Source: Clostridia bacterium
GTDB taxonomy: Bacteria > Bacillota > Clostridia > Peptostreptococcales > Anaerovoracaceae
Direction: 5' to 3'
DNA: 7,557 nt
Assembly (NCBI GenBank): GCA_024403005.1
Contig: JAKSSQ010000084.1
Span: 1-7,557 of the forward strand
Shown here: in pieces, positions 1 through 5,639 of the stretch
Layout of the letters: every line of letters begins with the position of its first letter
Numbering within the stretch: position 1 is the stretch's first letter
The notes under the pieces: model-generated
Told to the model about the DNA's origin: nothing
What the model saw: only the letters and a program-made list of their open reading frames with translations
The model's database searches: none
Made by a program: the position numbers and the translations under genes

Positions 1-749
1 GCGATGTAAGAAAAACACTGGAAGCGGTAAGCCGCGGAGAAATGTCCGTAGACGATGCTCTTCTTGCCATTAAGATGCAGCCTTTCGAAGATATAGGCTT
101 TGCAAAGGTGGATCTCCACAGAAAAATAAGGCAGGGCGCACCGGAAGTAATCTACGGCGCAGGCAAGACTCCCGAACAGATTATCTCTATCGCAGAAGTA
201 ATGATTAAAAACGGCCAGGACACCATCCTCATTACCAGGATGAGCCCCGAAGCTGCGGAAATCGTTTCTAAGGTGCACGAACTGGACTACAGACCGGAAG
301 CAAGAGTAGGCATTATCGGAAAGATGCCCGCCCCTAGCGGCATCGGCAAAATCGTCGTTGCAACAGGCGGCACCTCCGATATCCCCGTAGCAGAGGAAGC
401 TGCTCTTACGGCAGAAGTCCACGGCAACGAAGTTGTAAGGCTCTACGATGTTGGAGTTGCAGGCCTGCACAGACTTCTTTCCCGCGCAGAAGACATAATG
501 AGCGCAAGCGTAATAATCGCAATTGCAGGCATGGAAGGGGCTCTCGCCAGCGTAATCGGCGGCCTCGCAGACTGCCCTGTAATTGCAGTTCCCACCAGCG
601 TAGGCTACGGTGCATCTTTCGGCGGAGTTGCAGCTCTGCTGTCCATGCTCAATTCCTGCGCAAGCGGAGTTTCCGTTGTAAACATCGATAACGGCTTTGG
701 AGCCGGCTATCTCGCCAGCATGATTAATCACCCGGAGGTTAACAAATAA
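1..749 (+). CDS. larB: LarB, pyridinium-3,5-biscarboxylic acid mononucleotide synthase (5' end outside window)
   Basis: LarB carries out the first step of nickel-pincer nucleotide cofactor synthesis: it carboxylates the pyridine ring of nicotinic acid adenine dinucleotide and hydrolyses the phosphoanhydride, in the cytoplasm. The reading frame is open from base 3, and the residues before the ATG at 42 (DVRKTLEAVSRGE) match the usual LarB N-terminus (a 'LLEAVxSGE-SVEEAL' pattern). The gene therefore starts upstream, and the ATG at 42 is internal. Visible motifs, numbered from that ATG, are YGAGKTPEQ at 38-46, the PurE-like stretch GTSDIPVAEEA at 110-120, AGMEGALASV at 162-171, and NIDNGFGAG at 214-222. 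Cys206 in NSCASG is the likely catalytic cysteine that forms the cysteinyl-pyridine intermediate in the family. The stop codon overlaps the larC start by one base (TAATG), so the two are probably translationally coupled. Confidence 0.95.
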   Translation, partial: DVRKTLEAVSRGEMSVDDALLAIKMQPFEDIGFAKVDLHRKIRQGAPEVIYGAGKTPEQIISIAEVMIKNGQDTILITRMSPEAAEIVSKVHELDYRPEARVGIIGKMPAPSGIGKIVVATGGTSDIPVAEEAALTAEVHGNEVVRLYDVGVAGLHRLLSRAEDIMSASVIIAIAGMEGALASVIGGLADCPVIAVPTSVGYGASFGGVAALLSMLNSCASGVSVVNIDNGFGAGYLASMINHPEVNK

Positions 750-2068
750 TGAAGACACTTTACCTGGACTGCGGCATGGGCGCTGCAGGCGATATGCTTA
801 CAGCTGCACTGCTGGAACTGCTGCCCGATAAGGATGCTTTTGTAGAAAGACTCAATTCACTCGGAATCCCCGGAGTTGAATATCAGATTGAAACCACTGC
901 AAAGTGCGGAATAAACGGTACTCACATGCACGTTCTCGTAAACGGCGAGGAAGAGGCTGAATTCATGCATCAAATGGCTCATGCCCACGGCATCGAGCAC
1001 CATCACCACGACCATGAGCATGAACACCATCATCACGACCATGGCCATGAACACCATCACGACCATGAACACGAGCACCACCACCATCACGACCATGATC
1101 ACGAGCACGAGCATCACCACCATCATTCCCACAACGGCATGCACGAAATCGGCCACATTATCGAGGCTATTAAGGTTTCCGATAAGGTTAAGGCAGACAT
1201 TAAAGCAGTTTACGGCTTAATTGCAGAAGCTGAAAGCCATGCCCACGGCGTGCCGGCAGACCAGATTCACTTCCACGAAGTAGGCACCATGGATGCGGTT
1301 GCAGACGTAACTGCAGTTTGCCTTCTTATGGACGAAATCGGCGCAGATAATATAATCGCATCTCCCGTGCATGTAGGCAGCGGCCACGTGCATTGCGCTC
1401 ACGGAGTACTCCCCGTGCCCGCACCTGCAACAGCTTACATCCTTAAGGACGTGCCAATTTACGGCGGACGCATTAAAGGCGAGCTCTGCACACCCACAGG
1501 AGCTGCACTGCTTAAGCATTTCGTGAATTCCTTCGGCGATATGCCTGCAATGGCTGTTAAAGCCATCGGCTACGGCATGGGCTATAAGGATTTCGAGCAG
1601 GCTAACTGCGTAAGAGCAATGCTCGGCGAACCGGGAGACCTCGGCGACTGCATCGCAGAATTAAACTGCAACATCGACGACATGACCGGCGAAGAAATCG
1701 GCCATGCTGCAAACGCTCTTATGGAAGCCGGTGCGCGCGATGTGTTCACGACGGCCGTAACCATGAAGAAAAACAGGCCGGGAATCCTGCTTACAGTAAT
1801 CTGCACACCGCAGGACTGCGGCAGAATGGCGGAAGAAATCTTTAAAAATACAACCACTATAGGCATTCGCAAAACTCTGTGCGACAGATATATCCTGAGC
1901 AGAAGGGAAGAAGCCCTTTCCACATCTCTTGGAGAGATAAGGAGAAAAGTATCTGAAGGCTACGGAGTTAAGCGTGAAAAGATCGAATACTGCGATGTGG
2001 CACAAGCCGCTGAAAAAGCAGGAATTTCCATGCTCGAAGCCAAAAAACAGATTTTAAAGGAGATTTAA
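749..2068 (+). CDS. larC: LarC, nickel insertase for the pincer cofactor (single unbroken ORF)
   Basis: LarC inserts nickel into pyridinium-3,5-bisthiocarboxylic acid mononucleotide (the LarE product), in a CTP-dependent reaction in characterised members. The 439 residues begin with the typical LYLDCGMGAAGDM (4-16). A histidine tract fills 84-128, where 31 of 45 residues are His. The conserved core follows: ESHAHGVPADQIHFHEVGT (162-180), ASPVHVGSGHVHCAHGVLP (204-222), and CTPTGAALL (247-255). The C-terminal domain includes LNCNIDDMTGEEIG (305-318). In Lactiplantibacillus plantarum, larC is split into larC1 and larC2 and joined by programmed frameshifting; here both domains lie in one frame. 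The start is supported by GGAGG at 734-738, inside the end of larB, 10 bases before the ATG. nikMN follows after 3 bases, which fits an operon. Confidence 0.96.
   Translation: MKTLYLDCGMGAAGDMLTAALLELLPDKDAFVERLNSLGIPGVEYQIETTAKCGINGTHMHVLVNGEEEAEFMHQMAHAHGIEHHHHDHEHEHHHHDHGHEHHHDHEHEHHHHHDHDHEHEHHHHHSHNGMHEIGHIIEAIKVSDKVKADIKAVYGLIAEAESHAHGVPADQIHFHEVGTMDAVADVTAVCLLMDEIGADNIIASPVHVGSGHVHCAHGVLPVPAPATAYILKDVPIYGGRIKGELCTPTGAALLKHFVNSFGDMPAMAVKAIGYGMGYKDFEQANCVRAMLGEPGDLGDCIAELNCNIDDMTGEEIGHAANALMEAGARDVFTTAVTMKKNRPGILLTVICTPQDCGRMAEEIFKNTTTIGIRKTLCDRYILSRREEALSTSLGEIRRKVSEGYGVKREKIEYCDVAQAAEKAGISMLEAKKQILKEI
1010..1126 (+). repeat. Imperfect tandem repeat encoding the LarC histidine tract
   Basis: Four in-frame degenerate units each begin with GACCATG: 1010-1036, 1037-1060, 1061-1090 and 1091-1126 (27, 24, 30 and 36 bases). 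They encode variants of D-H-x-H-E-H followed by three to five His. His codons alternate between CAC and CAT and the units vary in length by whole codons. This suggests repeat expansion and contraction under selection to keep the frame. The tract probably binds or stores metal. Confidence 0.85.
2056..2062 (+). promoter_or_regulatory. Ribosome binding site fixing the nikMN start
   Basis: AAAGGAG lies 9 bases before the ATG at 2072, within the last codons of larC. It matters because the family needs the N-terminal Met-His itself as a metal ligand, so the exact start is functionally important. It selects MHMADALLSP over the second ATG two codons later. Confidence 0.8.
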
Positions 2069-2071
2069 ACT

Positions 2072-3052
2072 ATGCATATGGCTGACGCGCTGCTTTCACC
2101 GGCAGTTGCAGCTGGAATGTATGCGGCATCCGCTGCCGCTGCAGGCACAGCTGCTTATATGATGAAAAAAGAAGAAAAACTCATGCCCGAAAAGGTAACG
2201 GCAAAGCTGCCCGAAATGGCGGTTATGTCCGCTCTTGTCTTTGCCGGACAGATGGTTAACTATACAATTCCGGGAACAGGTTCCTCCGGACATATCTGCG
2301 GAGGCGTTCTCCTGGCTGCAATTCTCGGCCCCTGGAGAGCTTTCTGGTCTTTAATTGCGGTCCTGGTAATCCAGTGCTTCTTCTTCGCGGACGGAGGCAT
2401 TATGGCCCTGGGCGCAAATATCTGGAACATGGCCTTCTACGGCTGCGTACTCGGATATTTCCTGATTTATAAGAACATTATGAAGAGCAATATGTTCTCT
2501 TCTTCCGAAGACGGCGGTCTTAAAAAGAAGATTATCCTCGCATCTCTTCTCGGCTGCGTGCTGAGCCTCCAGTGCGGCGCATTCTCTGTAGTTGTTGAAA
2601 CTCAGGCTTCCGGAATTACAGATCTGCCGTTCTCCGCATTCGCAATGCTCATGCAGCCCATCCACCTCGCAATCGGCTGCATCGAAGGCGCTGCAACAGC
2701 TGCAATCCTCTGCTTTGTAGTTTCCGCTCGCCCCGAACTCATAAGAGAAGCTTCCGCATCTTCCGCTCCTTCCATGGGAATGGCTAAGAAGAAGGTATTC
2801 ACAATCCTTGCTGCTGCATCCGTATTCATCGGAGGCTGCATGGCTTACTTTGCAAGCGCTAACCCCGACGGCCTTGAATGGGCTCTCGGCAACATGGGCT
2901 TCGAAGAAGAAGCTGCTCCTATCGAACTTCCCATTGAACAGGTAGAAGTAATATCTTATGATACTCTTGTAGTTGTTCTGCTCGCTGCATCTGCAATTCT
3001 TGCGCTCGTTATTATCGGAAACGTCGTAAGAAAGAAGTCTGCAGCAAAATAG
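2072..3052 (+). CDS. nikMN: NikMN/CbiM-type substrate-binding membrane component of an ECF nickel/cobalt transporter
   Basis: This is the metal-selecting membrane subunit of a group I energy-coupling factor transporter. The 326 residues carry a CbiM/NikM domain with a NikN-like C-terminal part fused on. The N-terminus is Met-His-Met; in NikM structures the N-terminal amine, His2 and a downstream His in an SGH motif bind the metal, and the matching residue here is His74 in SSGHICGG. Other CbiM/NikM motifs are DGGIMALGANIWNM (107-120) and MQPIHLAIG (194-202). Hydrophobic segments are visible near 10-31, 48-66, 76-105, 117-133, 154-175 and 195-218. The NikN-like part has a segment near 242-262, the PDGLEWAL motif (265-272), an acidic external loop, and a final segment near 298-318. 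Nickel is favoured over cobalt because of the adjacent larBC; in L. plantarum the equivalent genes are called larMN, larQ and larO. Sequence alone cannot settle Ni versus Co. Confidence 0.9.
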   Translation: MHMADALLSPAVAAGMYAASAAAAGTAAYMMKKEEKLMPEKVTAKLPEMAVMSALVFAGQMVNYTIPGTGSSGHICGGVLLAAILGPWRAFWSLIAVLVIQCFFFADGGIMALGANIWNMAFYGCVLGYFLIYKNIMKSNMFSSSEDGGLKKKIILASLLGCVLSLQCGAFSVVVETQASGITDLPFSAFAMLMQPIHLAIGCIEGAATAAILCFVVSARPELIREASASSAPSMGMAKKKVFTILAAASVFIGGCMAYFASANPDGLEWALGNMGFEEEAAPIELPIEQVEVISYDTLVVVLLAASAILALVIIGNVVRKKSAAK

Positions 3053-3066
3053 AAATTGAATTTTAA

Positions 3067-3095
3067 GGCGGACAGTTCGCTGTCCGCCGCTTTTT
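3067..3095 (+). terminator. Rho-independent terminator between nikMN and nikQ
   Basis: A perfect 9-bp GC-rich stem, GGCGGACAG (3067-3075) with CTGTCCGCC (3080-3088), encloses a TTCG loop. GC and a TTTTT run follow, then AAATTTTT. It starts 15 bases after the nikMN stop and ends 17 bases before the nikQ ATG. Because it lies inside what should be one operon, it probably acts as a partial terminator or as a 3'-end stabiliser for the larBC-nikMN message. Confidence 0.85.
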
Positions 3096-3112
3096 AAATT
3101 TTTGAACCAATC

Positions 3113-3910
3113 ATGAATACAGCGGAAAAAGCCGCTCTTGAGATCCGTTCCATGGACGACCTGGCCTCCGGCCGGTCCTACGTCCATCGCATGGGGTCAC
3201 TGGAAAAGCTGGCAATTACAATCGCATACATATTGACCATAATGTCCTTCGACAAGTACGACGGGACAGGTCTTTTTCTTATGCTTTTGTTCCCTGTGTT
3301 CTGGTATCAGGTTGCGCTGATTTCAATCAGCACCTGCTTTTACAAGCTGCGTGTTGTGCTGCCGCTGGTAATGGCTGTGGGCATCTTTAACCCCATATTA
3401 AACAGGCAGATCTGCCTTCTTATAGGGAATATTCCCGTAAGCTACGGTTTCCTTTCCATGGTTACCCTTATGCTTAAAGGCGTTATGAGCCTTATGGCAT
3501 CCTTCCTGCTGGTTGCGACCACGCCAATAGACAGGCTTTGCAGGTCGCTTCGCCGGGCACATGCGCCGAAGCTTTTTACTTCTTTAATTCTGCGTACTTA
3601 CCGCTACATTTCCGTGCTGCTGGACGAAACGTCCGTAATGATGAACGCCTACATGCTCCGCGCTCCGGGGCAGAAGGGCATAGCTTTTAAGGCCTGGGGC
3701 TCTTTCCTCGGCCAGCTTATCCTGCGCAGCATGGACCGCTCCCGCGAACTTTACGAATCCATGGAGCTGCGCGGTTTTGACGGTGAATTCTACTACTGCA
3801 AGGGCAGGGCCGTTCCCAAGGGCTCGAGGCTTGCTGCAGTGTTTACGATAGCACTTATTTTAATCTTCCGCTTTGCGGATATTCCGGCTTTAATAAGCTC
3901 TGTTTTATAG
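3113..3910 (+). CDS. nikQ: NikQ/CbiQ, transmembrane coupling (T) component of the ECF transporter
   Basis: The T component couples the NikO ATPase to the NikMN substrate subunit in the cytoplasmic membrane. The 265 residues match CbiQ/EcfT length and layout: a short N-terminal DDLASG-SYVHR segment (15-26), hydrophobic stretches near 31-48, 52-70, 78-96, 111-135 and 240-258, and a long helical cytoplasmic region between. The two coupling motifs are recognisable but not canonical: MLRAPG (181-186), where Ala-Arg-Gly is usual, and MELRGF (217-222). The ATG at 3113 has no evident Shine-Dalgarno; the next in-frame ATG (3152) is also weakly served and would remove residues common in this family, so 3113 is kept. 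Its Arg codons are unusual for the window: none of 19 is AGA, and 14 are CGN. nikO follows after 7 bases. Confidence 0.9.
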   Translation: MNTAEKAALEIRSMDDLASGRSYVHRMGSLEKLAITIAYILTIMSFDKYDGTGLFLMLLFPVFWYQVALISISTCFYKLRVVLPLVMAVGIFNPILNRQICLLIGNIPVSYGFLSMVTLMLKGVMSLMASFLLVATTPIDRLCRSLRRAHAPKLFTSLILRTYRYISVLLDETSVMMNAYMLRAPGQKGIAFKAWGSFLGQLILRSMDRSRELYESMELRGFDGEFYYCKGRAVPKGSRLAAVFTIALILIFRFADIPALISSVL

Positions 3911-3917
3911 GTATTTT

Positions 3918-4646
3918 ATGCTTAAATTCGAAAACGTATCCTATTCCTATCCGGGCAGCGATGCAGCTCTGGAGAATATAAACTTCGAGATTAAAGAAGG
4001 GGAGCAGGTGGGCTTAATAGGCGCCAACGGCGCAGGCAAGAGCACGCTCATGAAGGCTGCGCTGGGGCTCATAACGGCGCAGGGAAACATTACCGCCTGC
4101 GGCCTTCCCATGACCCAATCCAACCTGCCCCAGATTCGCAGAAAACTGGGATTTGTGCTGCAGAATTCGGATAACCAGATGTTCATGCCTACGGTCTACG
4201 AGGACATGATCTTCGGGCCCATGAACTACGGACTTTCCGCAGAAGAGGCAGAGAAGCTAACGGACGAAACCCTGGCCCTTTTAGGGCTTTCGCACCTTAA
4301 GCACCGCCACAACCACAAGATGAGCGGCGGGGAAAAGAGGATGGCTGCCATTGCGGTCACCCTGGCGATGAAGCCGGAGCTCATGCTCATGGACGAACCT
4401 TCGTCCTCCCTTGACCCAAAGAACAGAAGAATCCTTATAAACACCTTAAAGAAACTGCCGGTTACAAAGATAATCGCTTCCCACGACCTGGACATGATTT
4501 TGGAAATCTGCGACAGAGTTATACTTGTGGACTGCGGAAAGATCGCAGCGGACGGTCCGGCCGGAGAAATTCTGAGGAATAAAGAGCTGCTCGAGGCCCA
4601 CAGCCTGGAACTTCCCTTTTGCCTTGCAGGGCCTGTTGGTGTATAA
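3918..4646 (+). CDS. nikO: NikO/CbiO, ATPase (A) component of the ECF nickel/cobalt transporter
   Basis: This cytoplasmic ATPase drives the NikMN-NikQ transporter. All ABC motifs are present in 242 residues: A-loop Tyr9/Tyr11 in VSYSYPG, Walker A GANGAGKS (35-42), Q-loop Gln82 in LQNSDNQMF, signature MSGGEKR (135-141), Walker B LMLMDEP (155-161) with Glu160, D-loop SSLD (163-166), and H-loop His189 in SHD. The DNQ in the Q-loop region is typical of CbiO/EcfA proteins. A single ATPase gene suggests a homodimer, as in dedicated (group I) systems. Only a weak AGGT precedes the start, so translation may be coupled to nikQ, 7 bases upstream. No terminator is visible after the gene, so readthrough into the cupin gene is possible. 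Confidence 0.94.
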   Translation: MLKFENVSYSYPGSDAALENINFEIKEGEQVGLIGANGAGKSTLMKAALGLITAQGNITACGLPMTQSNLPQIRRKLGFVLQNSDNQMFMPTVYEDMIFGPMNYGLSAEEAEKLTDETLALLGLSHLKHRHNHKMSGGEKRMAAIAVTLAMKPELMLMDEPSSSLDPKNRRILINTLKKLPVTKIIASHDLDMILEICDRVILVDCGKIAADGPAGEILRNKELLEAHSLELPFCLAGPVGV

Positions 4647-4647
4647 T
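4619..4647 (+). promoter_or_regulatory. Sigma-A-type promoter for the cupin/gamma-CA unit
   Basis: TTGCCT (4619-4624), a 17-base spacer, and a perfect TATAAT (4642-4647) predict a start near 4654 and a leader of about 50 bases. The -10 box overlaps the nikO stop codon (TAA at 4644-4646). The -35 match is only 4 of 6. Confidence 0.6.
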
Positions 4648-4704
4648 TTTGCTTAATTCGAGTATTTTTTAACCGGAAATCTCTTAACACGAAAGGATAT
4701 CATT

Positions 4705-5034
4705 ATGGTAATTGATTTTGATAAGATCGAGATGAAGAACGTAGAGCACCTCCAGGGCGGCGAAAAGTACGTAGGCGTACAGGCTTTCGACCAGCCCGAA
4801 ATGAGAGTAGTTAAGGTTACTCTTATCCCCGGTGCAAGCCTCGGACTCCACACACATACAATTAACAGCGAAGTAGTTTACTGCCTTTCCGGCACAGGCA
4901 AGACCATCTGCGACGGCGAAGAACAGAGACTTCAGCCCGGTTCCTGCAGCTACTGCCCCAAGGGTCACCAGCACACACTCATTAATGACGGCGAAGAAAA
5001 CCTGGTTTGCCTGGGTGTAATTCCCGTACAGTAG
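4705..5034 (+). CDS. Small single-domain cupin protein
   Basis: A 109-residue one-domain cupin. Both consensus motifs are intact. Motif 1 supplies His49, His51 and Glu56 (HTHTINSE, then LSGTG). Motif 2 runs G79-x5-P85-x-G87-x2-His90-x3-Asn94 (the PKGHQHTLIN stretch). These four residues form the usual divalent metal site, so the protein very probably binds a metal. Whether it is an enzyme, a sensor or a binding protein cannot be told from sequence. The start is set by GAAAGGAT (4691-4698), about 7 bases before the ATG. It has its own likely promoter at the end of nikO and is followed after 9 bases by the gamma-carbonic anhydrase-like gene, so the two are probably co-transcribed. Confidence 0.9.
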   Translation: MVIDFDKIEMKNVEHLQGGEKYVGVQAFDQPEMRVVKVTLIPGASLGLHTHTINSEVVYCLSGTGKTICDGEEQRLQPGSCSYCPKGHQHTLINDGEENLVCLGVIPVQ

Positions 5035-5038
5035 GAGG
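5033..5038 (+). promoter_or_regulatory. Ribosome binding site overlapping the cupin stop codon
   Basis: A full AGGAGG sits 5 bases before the ATG at 5044, and its first two bases are the last two of the cupin TAG stop. It fixes the start of the downstream gene and suggests coupled translation. Confidence 0.85.
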
Positions 5039-5043
5039 AATCC

Positions 5044-5571
5044 ATGATTTTAACTTTCAGAGGAAAGACTCCCGAAATAGCTGAAAATACTTTCATTGCA
5101 AACAATGCTACAGTTGCCGGCGAAGTTACAGTCTGCGAAGGCGCTACAATCTGGTACGGCGCAGTCGTAAGAGGCGACGGAGATTCCATTTACATCGGAA
5201 AGAATTCCAACGTGCAGGATAACTGCGTGCTCCACACAGATACAGGCTATAAGCTTGTTGTTGGTGACAACGTAACCATCGGCCACACAGCCATTATCCA
5301 CGGCGCGGTAATAGGGGACGGCACTCTTATCGGCATGGGTGCAATTCTTCTCAACGGCTGCAAAATCGGCAAGAACTGCATTATAGGTGCAGGCGCTCTG
5401 GTTCGCGAAAACCAGGAGATTCCCGACGGAAGCCTGGTTGTAGGCGCTCCTGCAGTAGTTAAGAAGCCCGTTACACCCGAGCAGATCGAAGGCAACATGC
5501 ACAGCGCTCAGCACTACTTCGAATACGGCATGGAATTCAAGAAGGCAGAAGAAGAGCAGCTGGGAAAATAG
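5044..5571 (+). CDS. Gamma-class carbonic anhydrase-like hexapeptide-repeat protein (YrdA/CaiE/PaaY type)
   Basis: A 175-residue left-handed beta-helix protein, the usual length of the short gamma-carbonic anhydrase-like family. These form trimers with a metal ion at each subunit interface. The expected three His are His64 (CVLHTD), His81 and His86 (IGHTAIIHG). Hexapeptide repeats run from about residue 17 to 125 (for example VAGEV, IGKNS, VGDNV, IGDGT, IGKNC), then GAPAVVKKPVTPEQI (134-148) and a C-terminal helix near 149-172. Activity varies in the family: some members hydrate CO2, others are inactive or act as thioesterases, and the metal can be Zn, Fe or Co. The gene shares its transcript with the cupin and ends before a strong terminator. 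Assignment to the family is firm; the substrate is not known. Confidence 0.93.
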   Translation: MILTFRGKTPEIAENTFIANNATVAGEVTVCEGATIWYGAVVRGDGDSIYIGKNSNVQDNCVLHTDTGYKLVVGDNVTIGHTAIIHGAVIGDGTLIGMGAILLNGCKIGKNCIIGAGALVRENQEIPDGSLVVGAPAVVKKPVTPEQIEGNMHSAQHYFEYGMEFKKAEEEQLGK

Positions 5572-5600
5572 CTGATTAATCAGCGCAAAAAAGACACAAA

Positions 5601-5627
5601 AAAACACCGGACATCGTCCGGTGTTTT
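5601..5627. terminator. Bidirectional terminator between convergent genes
   Basis: AAAACACCGGAC (5601-5612) and GTCCGGTGTTTT (5616-5627) form a perfect 12-bp stem around a three-base loop. A-rich and T-rich arms flank the GC core, so it can end transcription of the gamma-CA gene on the + strand and of the lipoprotein gene, whose stop is at 5640, on the - strand. Confidence 0.9.
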
Positions 5628-5639
5628 AGTTTGCATATT

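Noticed and set aside
857..1156. A 99-residue - strand frame that looks like a very hydrophobic Met/Val-rich membrane protein
   Set aside because: It is the reverse complement of the CAC/CAT histidine repeat of larC, which reads as GTG and ATG codons. The hydrophobicity is an artefact of the repeat, and no ribosome site or promoter supports it.
3053..3112. A possible nickel/cobalt (NiCo) or cobalamin riboswitch before nikQ
   Set aside because: The 60-base gap holds only the terminator hairpin and AT-rich sequence, too short and simple for either aptamer.
2351..3187. A long - strand frame across nikMN
   Set aside because: The + strand frame is a clear CbiM/NikMN protein with all motifs. The antisense frame has no family resemblance and runs through the terminator hairpin.
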